Assembly: GCF_018224955.1 (NCBI RefSeq)
Contig: NZ_JAGTUU010000001.1
Location: 868,001 to 932,000 of the forward strand
DNA from: Thetidibacter halocola
Lineage (GTDB): Bacteria > Pseudomonadota > Alphaproteobacteria > Rhodobacterales > Rhodobacteraceae
Direction of reading: 5' to 3'
Length of the DNA stretch: 64,000 nucleotides
How positions within the stretch are numbered: position 1 is the stretch's first letter; every line of letters begins with the position of its first letter. Position numbers and translations under genes: made by a program. Below the pieces are notes generated by a model that saw nothing but the letters and a program-made list of their open reading frames with translations, searched no databases and was not told where the DNA came from. Shown one piece after another: positions 42,986-51,420 of the stretch.

Positions 42986-44194
42986 TCAAGTTCCGGCGCC
43001 GTCCTCGATCCGCGGTAGAAACCAGGCCAGCAAACCCGCGAGTGGAAGGAACGAGCAGAACCGATAGACCGCTTCGACGCCATAGCTGTCGGCCAGAAAG
43101 CCAAGCAGCGCGGCCGCGATCCCGCCCAGCCCGAAGTTCAGCCCGTAGAACAACCCGCCGATCAGACCGATGCGATTGGGGAGAAGCTCCATCGCATAGA
43201 TCAGGATCGACGCGAAGGCGCTGGCCATGATCAGGTTGATCATGATCGTCAGAACGCCGGTCCAGAAAAGATCCGCATAGGGCAGGATCAACGTCAGTGG
43301 CAGCGGTCCCAGCACGGAAATCCAGATGATCCGGTATCGACCGATCCGGTCGCCCACGATCCCGCCGACCAGGACCCCCACCGCCGCGGCCAGCAGGAAG
43401 ACAAAGAGCATCATCTGGGCCGACGGGATGGACAGGCCGAAGCGATCCATCAGGTAGAAGGTGTAGAATGAACGAAAGCTCTCGCTATAGGCGTTCTTGA
43501 CGAACATCAGCAGGGTCAGGACGACGAGGCCGATGCCGATGGTCAGCGGCGCGTGCCTGACGACAACACCCCCCTTCTTGCTGGCCACGTCCCGCATGAT
43601 CATGAACTCTGCCCTGATCTGGCGCTGCTTGCTGCCGATCCAGGTCAAGAGCATCATCGCCACGAGCGCAGTGGCTGCGAACCAGGCGAGGCTCGGCTGC
43701 CCGAAGGGAACGATGATCAGCGCGGCGAAAACCGGTCCGAGTGCCCCACCAGCCTGCCCGCCGACCTGGAAGATGCCCTGCGCGAGCCCATGCCGGCCCC
43801 CCGCGGCATAGCGCGCTATGCGCGTCGCTTCGGGGTGAAAGATCGACGATCCAATGCCGATCAATGCCACCGAGACCAGGATGATCGAATAGCTGGGCGC
43901 GAAGGCAAGGCTGACCAAGCCGGACAGGGTGAACATCATCCCGATCACCGGCGAATAGGGTGCGGGATACCGATCTGTCACCATGCCCATCACCGGTTGA
44001 AGCAGCGATCCGGCGATCTGGAACGTCAGCGTGATCATCCCGATCCTCGCGAAATCCAGCGCATAGGCCTCTTTCAGGATCGGATAAGCCGCCGGAATCA
44101 GCGATTGCATCAAATCGTTCAGCAGATGTGTCAGGCCCAGCACCACCAGGACCGTCAGATATGTGCCGGAGTGCGTTGCGGTCTTCACGGTCAT
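42986..44194 (-). CDS. MFS transporter, fosmidomycin resistance (Fsr) family
   Basis: The 402-residue protein has twelve predicted membrane helices. The N-terminal signature is LTHLLNDLMQSLIPAAYPILKEAYALDFARIGMITLTFQ, then SLLQPVMGMVTDRYP, SSIFHPEATRIARYAAGGRHGLAQGIFQVGGQAGGALGP, all typical of Fsr-type MFS exporters. Characterised members confer fosmidomycin resistance; others are of unknown substrate, so a drug claim should be cautious. It stands alone next to the IS scar and is transcribed towards it. Confidence 0.9.
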   Translation of the reverse strand: MTVKTATHSGTYLTVLVVLGLTHLLNDLMQSLIPAAYPILKEAYALDFARIGMITLTFQIAGSLLQPVMGMVTDRYPAPYSPVIGMMFTLSGLVSLAFAPSYSIILVSVALIGIGSSIFHPEATRIARYAAGGRHGLAQGIFQVGGQAGGALGPVFAALIIVPFGQPSLAWFAATALVAMMLLTWIGSKQRQIRAEFMIMRDVASKKGGVVVRHAPLTIGIGLVVLTLLMFVKNAYSESFRSFYTFYLMDRFGLSIPSAQMMLFVFLLAAAVGVLVGGIVGDRIGRYRIIWISVLGPLPLTLILPYADLFWTGVLTIMINLIMASAFASILIYAMELLPNRIGLIGGLFYGLNFGLGGIAAALLGFLADSYGVEAVYRFCSFLPLAGLLAWFLPRIEDGAGT

Positions 44195-44342
44195 CTGTCT
44201 TCGACTGGTCCGGTTTCAGGTGGCGATCCTGTCAATTGTTCACAGCGCCTTGGCAGCCGCAAGGGGCGCTGGAGACCGCAACAATTCACCTGCTGTTCCG
44301 GACCTTCTTCGCGGCGTGTCGCCACAGTCTGGTCGAACCAAT

Positions 44343-44684
44343 ATGCCCACCCCAAGCGAAACCATCCTCGCCGCGCTGCACGCTCGGCTCTTATCGCTGT
44401 CCGCCACGCCCCTGCGCGGTGAGGCGCTTCCCGAGCGCGTGCCGGCCGAGGGTTTGCTGATCCTGCGCGACGGCGAGCCAGAGAAGCCCGAGGTGTCAGT
44501 GTCGCCGATTGCCTATCACTACCAGCATCGCGCGGAGATCGCAGCGGTGGTGCAGCGCGCCGACCGAGATCTGACCTCCGCCCCCCTCTGCGCCGGTATC
44601 GGCACAGCACTCGCCACTGACCAGACGCTGGGCGGGCACTGGTCTGCCCCACTTGAGTGGTCCGGTTCGCAAGTTGGTGCATGA
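44343..44684 (+). pseudogene. Phage tail-associated protein remnant, C-terminus lost
   Basis: The frame encodes 113 residues starting MPTPSETILAALHARLLSLSATPLRGEALPERVPAEGLLILRDG. It continues to AYHYQHRAEIAAVVQRADRD and then to an out-of-family tail (GGHWSAPLEWSG). The first 90 or so residues look like a small prophage tail-terminator/baseplate protein often annotated acyl-CoA transferase in Rhodobacteraceae prophages. The expected C-terminal third is absent and no other phage genes lie next to it. I infer a prophage leftover. Confidence 0.55.
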
Positions 44685-45077
44685 TGTGCGAAGATCCGCT
44701 GCCAGATGACGCCGAAGCCAGCGGTTCCGACGACGAGAGCGCGCGTTGCTCGCCTTGTGTCGAATGCGAAGTCTTCAGAAACTTGCTTCCGTCCATGCCT
44801 TCGTCTCGAACCTCTTCGACAGCGAGCGCTGCGTCTCCAGCAGCCCCGTTCAAGGCCAACCGCGCCGCCGCTCTTGCCGCGTGGCGTCGGTCTCTGCGCG
44901 GCATCTCGGGCGGTGTTGCTGTCGATTCCGAGACTGTTTGGCATTCGTATGACACCACTCCCAAAAGGCACTGCCACACGCAGCGCATTGATCCGTGTCA
45001 GTACGGCAGGAGTTCCGATGTACTACACTTAAAGATGTAAGCGCCGATTGAACACGCTCAGAGTAGATAGGAACGCA
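44685..45077. other. 393-bp stretch without a recognised gene
   Basis: Several frames are open on both strands but none shows a family pattern or a convincing start. The segment joins the phage remnant to the small stress genes. It may be decayed mobile DNA. A leader for the small membrane protein at 45078 would lie at its right end (TACTACACTTAAAGATG region is relatively AT-rich). Confidence 0.35.
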
Positions 45078-45152
45078 ATGAACCGGATCATATACATCGT
45101 CGGTCTCGTAGTCATCATCATGCTTATCTTGGGCTTTTTCGGCCTGCGCTGA
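45078..45152 (+). CDS. Tiny membrane protein, 24 residues
   Basis: The ATG at 45078 follows TAGGAAC and the frame encodes MNRIIYIVGLVVIIMLILGF and four more residues ending in Arg. It is a single hydrophobic helix with basic ends, as in small stress-associated membrane proteins of marine alphaproteobacteria. It lies directly ahead of the 66-residue hydrophilic protein and DUF2254 gene on the same strand. The function is unknown. It is too short for most gene callers, so evidence is the clear ribosome-binding site and the uniform helix. Confidence 0.7.
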   Translation: MNRIIYIVGLVVIIMLILGFFGLR

Positions 45153-45192
45153 GTGCAGAGATTTTCGCAACCCGACAACTGGAGACAAACTG

Positions 45193-45393
45193 ATGGCCCG
45201 TGAGAAAACCCCGAAACCCGACGACGCCGACCACGCCCTTGGTGCTAAAGGCACCATCTCCCAAGCAGGGCGTTCAGGTGGACGTTTGCCGCGTGACATC
45301 GGCACGCGGGACGAGTTGAAACGTGCCAACGAACGTCCCGCAGGCAAGACCCGCGTCACCAAATCCGACGAAAAAGACGAGCAGCCGGAGTAA
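45193..45393 (+). CDS. Hypothetical hydrophilic protein, 66 residues
   Basis: The ATG at 45193 follows GGAGACAAACTG. The product is highly charged and probably disordered: MAREKTPKPDDADHALGAKG, then RSGGRLPRDIGTRDELKRANERPAG, and KSDEKDEQPE at the end. No domain is recognised. It resembles small hydrophilic stress proteins in composition. It lies between the tiny membrane protein and the DUF2254 membrane protein, all on the plus strand. Confidence 0.65.
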   Translation: MAREKTPKPDDADHALGAKGTISQAGRSGGRLPRDIGTRDELKRANERPAGKTRVTKSDEKDEQPE

Positions 45394-45490
45394 CTGCGAA
45401 GCCTCGCGGATCGTATGATCAAAGCGTTCGAAGCTGTCATGTCGTTCGCGCGACAAGGTGAGATGAGCCCATGAGAGTATCCCGACCGGG

Positions 45491-46807
45491 GTGCCGAATA
45501 TGATGCGCGGTCATCTCGAATTCGTTCCAAGGACATGGGACCGACTGCACAGCAGTTTCTGGTTTCTGCCGTCGGTCATGGCAATCTCGGCCATGGCAAC
45601 GGCTATCTTGTTGATCCTGCTCGACTCCCTAGAGGCCGCATGGCTCGGATGGATCGACGAATGGACCTATGCCTTCGGACCAGAAAGCGCGCGCGCGATC
45701 CTGTCGGCGATTGCGGGGTCCATGATTACGGTTGCCGGCGTCACATTCTCGATGACGATGCTGACCCTGCAACTGGCATCTTCACAGTTCGGCCCCCGAA
45801 TGCTGCGCAATTTCATGCGCGACCGCGGTAATCAGCTTGTGCTGGGCACATTCCTGTCCACCTTCGTCTACTGCCCGCTGGTCCTTGCCTCCGTTCGGGG
45901 AAGCGGCGATTCCTACTTCGTGCCAGTGATCGCAGTAACGTTCGGTATGATCCTGGCCGTCGCAAGCCTTGCGACGCTCATCTACTTCATCCACCACATC
46001 GCGACCTCAATCCGCATCGAGACCATTCTTGCCAAGCTTGCGGTCGAGGCCCGCAAGACCGCAGAGCGAGTCTTCCCCGAGCACGGCCATACCTCTGTCC
46101 CGTTTCCCGGGAAACCAATGGCCGAGGCGCTGCCGCCAGCTTTTGACGACGACAGTCGATCCGTGGTTGCGTCGGTCGGCGGCTACATACAATCGATCAA
46201 TCTGGACCGGCTGAGGCGCGTCGCCAGCGACAACGATCTCGTTGTCCGGGTGGAGACACGGGTCGGAGATTTTGTTCCCGGCAGCGGGTCACTTGTCGTT
46301 TCCTTTCCCTACGGCCGGGTCTCGGATGCCGTTGCCGACGACCTGTCCAATGCGTTCTCGTTTGGTCAGGAGCGCACGCCCGACCACGATATCGAGTTCT
46401 CGCTCAGGCGGATCGTGGAAATCGCGCAACGTGCCTTGTCGCCGGGGGTGAACGACCCGACAACCGCGCTTTATTGCCTGGATCGCCTGGGCGAGGTGCT
46501 TGGCATCTTGGCGGGTCGGCATTTCCCCTCTGGCCAGATCTGGGATCAGGACATGAAACTGCGGGTCGTTTTTGATCCGGTGACATTCGCGGAATTGGCC
46601 TGTTCGACGTTCGCGGCCATTGCCCGATACGGAAACAGGGACGCCGACGTGGTCGGGCGACTTCTTGATGTCATGGAGAGATGCAGCCGCAGCGCGCCCG
46701 CATCGGATCGTGAGAAGATCATGCGTCTTCGCGAAGCGATCAGGGCAGGAATCGCTGCCTCGGATTTCGAAGACGTGATCAAGGCGACGCAACCGGCCCG
46801 TTCGTGA
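45491..46807 (+). CDS. DUF2254 family membrane protein
   Basis: The 438-residue protein has four membrane helices in its first 170 residues (SFWFLPSVMAISAMATAILLILL, RAILSAIAGSMITVAGVTFSMTM, STFVYCPLVLAS, FGMILAVASLATLIYFIHHI), with ITVAGVTFSMTMLTLQLASSQFGPRML as the DUF2254 hallmark. A soluble domain follows (VVASVGGYIQSINLDRL, RRIVEIAQRALSPGVNDPTTAL). The GTG at 45491 and the ATG at 45500 are both possible starts. The function is unknown. It is convergent with the antiporter gene, 10 bases away. Confidence 0.88.
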   Translation: MPNMMRGHLEFVPRTWDRLHSSFWFLPSVMAISAMATAILLILLDSLEAAWLGWIDEWTYAFGPESARAILSAIAGSMITVAGVTFSMTMLTLQLASSQFGPRMLRNFMRDRGNQLVLGTFLSTFVYCPLVLASVRGSGDSYFVPVIAVTFGMILAVASLATLIYFIHHIATSIRIETILAKLAVEARKTAERVFPEHGHTSVPFPGKPMAEALPPAFDDDSRSVVASVGGYIQSINLDRLRRVASDNDLVVRVETRVGDFVPGSGSLVVSFPYGRVSDAVADDLSNAFSFGQERTPDHDIEFSLRRIVEIAQRALSPGVNDPTTALYCLDRLGEVLGILAGRHFPSGQIWDQDMKLRVVFDPVTFAELACSTFAAIARYGNRDADVVGRLLDVMERCSRSAPASDREKIMRLREAIRAGIAASDFEDVIKATQPARS

Positions 46808-46817
46808 GCGGCTCCGC

Positions 46818-48068
46818 CTAGCGCGACGCGGGTTCTCGGCTCAGAAAGCGGGCCAGGGGCGCGATCGTAAGCCCTTGCACGATGATCGAGAACACGACGA
46901 CGATAAAGGTCGCGGTGAGGATCAGCGGCTTCCAGTCGCTGTCCGGCAGGCTGAGCGCGAGGGCGACGGATATCCCGCCCTTGAGCCCGCCCCATGTCAT
47001 GACTGGAATCACGCCGCGCGAATACTCCCGGAACGGCTTGATCAGCATGACCGGCAGCGCAACCGCGACAAGGCGACCGATCAGCGCCAGGCCGATCGTG
47101 GCGATCCCGGCCGAAATCGTCTCGACATTCAGGGTGACGACGAAGACTTCGACGCCGATGAGCAGAAAGAGCACGGCATTGAGAATCTCGTCGATGACGG
47201 TCCAGAACCCGTTCAGATGCGTCCGGGTTTGTTCGGACATGCCGTGCTTGGCGCCGACATCGCCGATGAACAGCCCGGCGACCACGGCCATGATCGGCCC
47301 TGATACCGTCAGGGCGACCGCGAGTTGGTAGCCCCCCAGGGCCAGGCCGAGCGAGAGCAGGATCTCCAGAGGATAGTCGTCGATCCGACGCATGACCCGG
47401 TAGGTCAGAAATCCGAGGACGCCGCCGATCAGCGCGCCGCCACCGACCTCCTTCACGAAAAACATCAGGATGCCGACCGGATCGGCAACCACATGCCCGC
47501 CGACCGGCTGGAAAGCCAGACCGGCCAGCACGAGGAAGACCACATAGCCGACGCCATCGTTGAACAGGGATTCCCCGATGATCTTGGCCTCGAGCGACTT
47601 CGGCAGGTTGGCTTCGGTCATGACGCCGAGCACCGCCACCGGATCGGTGGGAGAGATCAGCGCGCCAAAGACCAGTGCCGCCAGCAAAGGCATGCCGGTG
47701 ACCCAATGAAAGCCGAAGCCTACAACCGTGACAGAGAGCGCCACCCCCAGCGTCGCCATGAGTGCGATCGTCCAGGCCTGTTCGCGCAGGTCCTCCACAC
47801 GGACATGCAGCGCCCCTGCGAACAACAGGAGGCCGAGCATTCCTTCGAGCAGGGTCCGCGAGAACTCGGCGTCAGTCACGAAACGCCGCATTTCCATGGC
47901 GACACCGAGATCGGGGCGCAGCGCCTCGAGGCCAAGAACGCAAATGGATGCAGCAAGGGCGACAACCAGGATGCCGATGGCCGATGGCAGGCGGAATAGA
48001 ATGTGATTCACAGCGCCGAACGCACCGGCGAAAACGATCAGAAGCGTACCGATCTGCAGCGCGTTCAT
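46818..48068 (-). CDS. Cation/proton antiporter, CPA1 (NhaP-like) family
   Basis: The 416-residue protein has about twelve membrane helices and the CPA1 ion-binding region (FGALISPTDPVAVLGV, NLPKSLEAKIIGESLFNDGVGYVVFLVLAG), where the Asn-Asp pair NDG binds the cation. It lacks a long C-terminal cytoplasmic tail. It exchanges Na+ or K+ for protons and helps pH and salt tolerance, fitting a marine lifestyle. The start is the ATG at 48066-48068. It is on the minus strand, head to tail with a short hypothetical gene upstream. Confidence 0.92.
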   Translation of the reverse strand: MNALQIGTLLIVFAGAFGAVNHILFRLPSAIGILVVALAASICVLGLEALRPDLGVAMEMRRFVTDAEFSRTLLEGMLGLLLFAGALHVRVEDLREQAWTIALMATLGVALSVTVVGFGFHWVTGMPLLAALVFGALISPTDPVAVLGVMTEANLPKSLEAKIIGESLFNDGVGYVVFLVLAGLAFQPVGGHVVADPVGILMFFVKEVGGGALIGGVLGFLTYRVMRRIDDYPLEILLSLGLALGGYQLAVALTVSGPIMAVVAGLFIGDVGAKHGMSEQTRTHLNGFWTVIDEILNAVLFLLIGVEVFVVTLNVETISAGIATIGLALIGRLVAVALPVMLIKPFREYSRGVIPVMTWGGLKGGISVALALSLPDSDWKPLILTATFIVVVFSIIVQGLTIAPLARFLSREPASR

Positions 48069-48074
48069 CGAAAC

Positions 48075-48419
48075 CTACGTCTTGCGGCCTGACGGTTTCC
48101 TGGCAGGCTTGGTCATGCCTTTTGGCTCAGGCCCGCCCCAGCGAGGGATGGTCAGCTTGTTGTCGGGCCGACGCCCGGGAAGCCGCCTGTCGCCCGCCGT
48201 GTCCGATGCATCCTGTCCCAGGCCCAAACCTGTACCGGCATGGGTTTCGCCAGAAGACCCGCCCAGATCAAAGCCCGGACGGTCGATCTTTGCGCCGCTG
48301 TCGTCAAACGCGCGTGGTTCTTCCAGTGCGGGCTTTTCGGGCCTCTGCTTGCTGGCGACGCCCCTTGGTCCTGGCGATGTCGGTGGATGAGAAGAAACTG
48401 ATTTTTCGTTATGTTTCAT
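48075..48419 (-). CDS. Hypothetical disordered protein, 114 residues
   Basis: The frame starts at an ATG (48417-48419) with GAAATGAG upstream and encodes a Pro-, Gly- and charge-rich sequence without hydrophobic core (SSHPPTSPGPRG, PEKPALEEPRAFDDSG, PARKPSGRKT). It is probably intrinsically disordered. It ends six bases before the antiporter start, so it may be co-transcribed. No family is recognised. Its reality rests on length and position alone. Confidence 0.45.
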   Translation of the reverse strand: MKHNEKSVSSHPPTSPGPRGVASKQRPEKPALEEPRAFDDSGAKIDRPGFDLGGSSGETHAGTGLGLGQDASDTAGDRRLPGRRPDNKLTIPRWGGPEPKGMTKPARKPSGRKT

Positions 48420-48505
48420 GATTTTCTCATTTCATCACAAGTGGGTTGTGCTGTTTGATCCGCCGGCGCACTACAATGGTCCGATCCAGGAGAGACCGCG
48501 CGAAG

Positions 48506-48742
48506 TCACGCCCGGCGGACAGAGTTGCCTCCGGCGATGATCCGCCGGATCAGTGCCCCCGCAGCCCTGTGCCTTTCGATCTCGGCCTCGGATCCGACCG
48601 CATTCTCATGCGTGGCCGCGGCATCCATGAGAACGCCCATGATTTCCTTTTCGGGCAAGATCCCGGCGTCGTTCAGGGCGAGAAGCAGGGCTTCGCAGAT
48701 CGAGAGGGCTGCCATGCCTGTAAACGTACGATCGTCCGTCAT
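48506..48742 (-). CDS. Hypothetical protein, 78 residues, helical
   Basis: The protein reads MTDDRTFTGMAALSICEALL, then ALNDAGILPEKEIMGVLMDAAATHENAVGSEAEIERHRAAGALIRRIIAGGNSVRR. It looks like a compact helical protein common in Rhodobacteraceae as a conserved hypothetical. The ATG at 48740-48742 with an AAAGGTCAGGA site upstream was chosen over longer in-frame starts that cross the divergent promoter. It is divergent from the Crp/Fnr gene. The function is unknown. Confidence 0.72.
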   Translation of the reverse strand: MTDDRTFTGMAALSICEALLLALNDAGILPEKEIMGVLMDAAATHENAVGSEAEIERHRAAGALIRRIIAGGNSVRRA

Positions 48743-48857
48743 TGGGTCCTGACCTTTCCGGCATGTGTGACGCCGGGATGCGCCCGGGGCTTGGTGACAG
48801 ATTGGCAAGGAACCTGCTACGGTGCGCTGATCGACATCAGTCGTCGTTGCGTTTTCC

Positions 48858-49622
48858 TTGGGTAGAACTGCGGCACGCGCCGGAGGTCGAAGCATTATAG
48901 ACACCACTCCCCTCGTCAAAAAGCTCGGCGCATTCGTCGCCCTGTCGGATGCCGAGCTTTCCGTGCTTGCAACGTTGCTCAAGCGTCGGCGCAGCTTCGT
49001 GGCCGGGCGGGATCTGGTCCATCAGGGGCAATCGGACCAGGCCGCCTATATCCTCGCCTCTGGCTGGGCCTGTTCCTACAAGTTGCTGGAGGATGGGCAG
49101 AGGCAGATCGTGGATTTCCAGATCCCCGGCGATTTCCTCGGGCTGCGCAGCGTCCTGCTGCACGTGTCGGACCACAGCATCGAGCCGGTGACCGACATCG
49201 AGGTCACGGAAATCCACGTGGCCGACCTTCTGGAGGCGTTTGCGCACACACCCCGACTGGCGACCGCGGTTCTGTGGGCCGCGTCCCGTGACGAGGCGAT
49301 GGTGGTAGAGCATCTGGTGGATGTGGGGCGTCGGAATGCCGCCGAGCGCATGGCGCATTTCCTGCTGGAACTGGCCGCCCGGCTGTTCCTGATCGGACAG
49401 GGTGACAGGACGGGCTTTGCCTGTCCGCTCACGCAATATCACCTGGCCGACGCGCTGGGGCTGAGCGCGGTCCATGTCAACCGCGTGCTGCGGCAGTTGC
49501 GCGAAGAGGGCATGGTCACGTTTCGCGACGGGCTCGTCACCTTCGACGACTATGCCCGATTGGCGGAATTCGCCCAGTTCGATCCGTCCTACATGGATCA
49601 GGCGAACCCGCTGCTTCGTTGA
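48858..49622 (+). CDS. Crp/Fnr family transcriptional regulator, start codon uncertain
   Basis: The protein has a cNMP-binding-like N-domain (LSDAELSVLATLLKRRRSFVAGRDLVHQGQ, YKLLEDGQRQIVDFQIPGDFLG) and a winged helix (LTQYHLADALGLSAVHVNRVLRQLREEGMV). Only one Cys lies in the N-domain, so it cannot hold an FNR-type [4Fe-4S] cluster. A TTG at 48858 gives 254 residues but has no ribosome-binding site. GGAGG at 48882-48886 stands seven bases before ATT at 48894-48896, where related proteins would start (IDTTPLVKKLGAF). Translation may therefore begin at ATT. It lies next to the CsbD, OmpA and arginine deiminase genes, which it may control. Confidence 0.82.
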   Translation: MGRTAARAGGRSIIDTTPLVKKLGAFVALSDAELSVLATLLKRRRSFVAGRDLVHQGQSDQAAYILASGWACSYKLLEDGQRQIVDFQIPGDFLGLRSVLLHVSDHSIEPVTDIEVTEIHVADLLEAFAHTPRLATAVLWAASRDEAMVVEHLVDVGRRNAAERMAHFLLELAARLFLIGQGDRTGFACPLTQYHLADALGLSAVHVNRVLRQLREEGMVTFRDGLVTFDDYARLAEFAQFDPSYMDQANPLLR

Positions 49623-49645
49623 CGTTTCGGGTCTGGCGTCTGCGG

Positions 49646-49810
49646 TCAGATGCGGCCAAGCAGCATCAGGATGACCACGATGATCAGAACCGTGCCCAGC
49701 ACGCCGACGCCGGCGTGACCGAAGCCGTAGCCATAGCCTCCGATGCGTCCGCTGAACCCTCCCAGAAGGAAGACGATCAGGACAATGACGAGGATCGTGC
49801 CGAGTGACAT
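49646..49810 (-). CDS. DUF3309 family small membrane protein
   Basis: The 54-residue protein MSLGTILVIVLIVFLLGGFSG continues through a Gly/Tyr-rich turn to a second hydrophobic helix (LGTVLIIVVILMLLGR). This two-helix layout with a glycine-rich middle is typical of the DUF3309 family of short stress-linked membrane proteins. The start is the ATG at 49808-49810, preceded by GAAGGAGAAATC. It is convergent with the Crp/Fnr gene. Confidence 0.85.
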   Translation of the reverse strand: MSLGTILVIVLIVFLLGGFSGRIGGYGYGFGHAGVGVLGTVLIIVVILMLLGRI

Positions 49811-49888
49811 GGTGATTTCTCCTTCGTTCGGGTGCCGTCTGTCGCGACGACGGCCCGGATTGCAGACTTCCGGCGGGGGCCGCCGGTT

Positions 49889-50029
49889 TCAATTGCCCTC
49901 GATGGTCACGCCACGCTCGTCGATCTGGATTTCGACGCCGCTCTGGCGTTCCTGGTAGTAGAGATAGCCTGCGCCGATCGCGCAGATGGCGAGCACTCCG
50001 ACCAGGATGAGCAGCACGTTCCGGCTCAT
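49889..50029 (-). CDS. Small single-helix membrane protein, 46 residues
   Basis: The frame begins at the ATG 50027-50029 after AAGGAGCACGGGA and encodes MSRNVLLILVGVLAICAIGA, then YLYYQERQSGVEIQIDERGVTIEG. One helix is followed by a short polar, strand-like tail outside the membrane. No known function. It lies between the DUF3309 and CsbD genes, all on the minus strand, in what looks like a stress gene cluster. Confidence 0.78.
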   Translation of the reverse strand: MSRNVLLILVGVLAICAIGAGYLYYQERQSGVEIQIDERGVTIEGN

Positions 50030-50143
50030 TCCCGTGCTCCTTGCGGGCTTGCCGGACGCGCCCACATGCTCCGGCGGCGGACTGATTGTCCCGCCGCCGG
50101 GGCATGCGCTCCCGAAGGCAGGCGCGCGCACGGTGCGGGGGGT

Positions 50144-50317
50144 CTAGGCATCACGGATCGTGTCCTTGATGCTGCCGACCGCGTTCTGCACCTTGCCCTC
50201 GACCTTGTCGGCCTGACCCTCCGCTTCGAGCTTGGCGTCGCCGATCGCCTGGCCCACCGCAACCTTGACCTTGCCCTTGACCACCTTGGCGGAGCCGATC
50301 ACACGATCCTTGTCCAT
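50144..50317 (-). CDS. CsbD family stress protein
   Basis: The 57-residue protein MDKDRVIGSAKVVKGKVKVA continues with GQAIGDAKLEAEGQADKVEGKVQNAVGSIKDTIRD. The two repeats GxAKxxxGKVK and EGQADKxxGKxQ are the CsbD signature. Family members are small helical, general-stress-induced proteins of unknown mechanism. The start is the ATG at 50315-50317 with GGGAAAGGAA upstream. Confidence 0.92.
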   Translation of the reverse strand: MDKDRVIGSAKVVKGKVKVAVGQAIGDAKLEAEGQADKVEGKVQNAVGSIKDTIRDA

Positions 50318-50409
50318 TCCATATTCCTTTCCCAGGATAAGTGGCCACCAAAGCCATGGTGACCTTGAAACAATCTGCAGGGTTTTCCGTGCCTGCGCAT
50401 TGACGCACG

Positions 50410-51045
50410 TTAGCGCGTCGGAGTGATCACGATTTCGACCCGACGGTTCTGCGCCCTTCCGGCAGCCGTGGCGTTCGAGGCAATCGGCTCGTTGTAGCCG
50501 CGACCGGTATAGGTGATCCGCGACGAAGATACGCCGTCCCTGACCAGGATGCGCGCAACGGCCAGAGCGCGGTCCTGGCTCAGCTGTTGATTGAAGGCAG
50601 CAGTTCCGACGGTGTCGGTATGACCCACGACACGGACCGTCGTGTTCGGATGCGCGTTCAGTGAACGCGCAACTTCGCGCAGGGCAGGCAGGAAACTGGA
50701 AGCGACGGTGGCGGATCCTGTCGGGAAGGTCACGCCTTCGGGCAGGATGACACGCAGCTGGTCACCGGTATTGGTGATGACCGCGCCGCTGCCCGCCAGC
50801 TGCTGGTTCAACTCGCGTTCCTGTCGGGCCATGTCGGCCCCGATGGCGCCGCCCACCGCGGCCCCGATGGCGCCGCCGATGATCGTGGAGCGCCTGTCAT
50901 CCCCGATGGCGTTGCCGATGGCCGCCCCTGTCACGCCTCCGATGATTGCGCCCGTTGCCGGCTGGTTCGCCGTGCCATCGTTGTAGGTGCAGCCGGCCAG
51001 GGCGATGGCGCTTGCCGTAGCGAGAATTCCAGTGACTTTGAACAT
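50410..51045 (-). CDS. OmpA family lipoprotein with glycine-zipper domain
   Basis: The 211-residue protein has a lipoprotein leader with lipobox LAGC (Cys19), a glycine-zipper segment (TGAIIGGVTGAAIGNAIGDD, IIGGAIGAAVGGAIGADMA) and an OmpA C-terminal peptidoglycan-binding domain (VTFPTGSATVASSF, VRVVGHTDTVGTAAFNQQLSQDRALAVARIL, ITYTGRGYNEPIASNAT, AQNRRVEI). It is like YiaD. It anchors the outer membrane to the cell wall. The start is the ATG at 51043-51045. It is the upstream gene of the minus-strand stress cluster. Confidence 0.93.
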   Translation of the reverse strand: MFKVTGILATASAIALAGCTYNDGTANQPATGAIIGGVTGAAIGNAIGDDRRSTIIGGAIGAAVGGAIGADMARQERELNQQLAGSGAVITNTGDQLRVILPEGVTFPTGSATVASSFLPALREVARSLNAHPNTTVRVVGHTDTVGTAAFNQQLSQDRALAVARILVRDGVSSSRITYTGRGYNEPIASNATAAGRAQNRRVEIVITPTR

Positions 51046-51420
51046 GGTTTTTGTCCTTTTGGAGTGCAGCCTTTCCCGAGTTGGCCTTTGGCCATTTCAA
51101 TACGGGAGGCGATGGAGTCCTTTCTCGCCTGCCGGCCCGAAAACCGCACTAACACCGGTCAGTCTTTGAGAAAGAATACTCTTGCATCGATAAAGCAATT
51201 CCAGGGGAACGGTGGTAGATAGCCAACTTCTGAAGATCCTGGATATACGGAAAGACTGTGCAAAAAATACGATGGGCGGCGCGGCGAAATGGCCGGCCAC
51301 CCAGGGAATGCAATTTACTCGTCTTCACGAAATGGTTGCGAAGGGTTGATCCGGAATTCCTGGATTGACTTCCCGCGCCAGCCTGCCCGGAATGAATGTC
51401 CGGGCAGACGATTCATCACG
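51046..51420. other. 375-bp intergenic region upstream of the OmpA-type gene
   Basis: No gene is seen. The middle part (about 51160-51330) is richer in A and T than its surroundings and probably holds the promoter of the OmpA lipoprotein gene. I looked for an EcfG-type GGAAC/CGTT promoter and did not find a properly spaced pair. The opposite strand has no convincing frame either. Confidence 0.4.

Noticed and set aside
48858-49622. FNR-type oxygen sensor
   Set aside because: The N-terminal Cys cluster needed for [4Fe-4S] binding is absent, so only Crp/Fnr superfamily can be said.
51046-51420. EcfG general-stress promoter (GGAAC, CGTT) before the OmpA gene
   Set aside because: A GGAAC string is present at about 51207 but there is no CGTT at the needed distance on the right strand.
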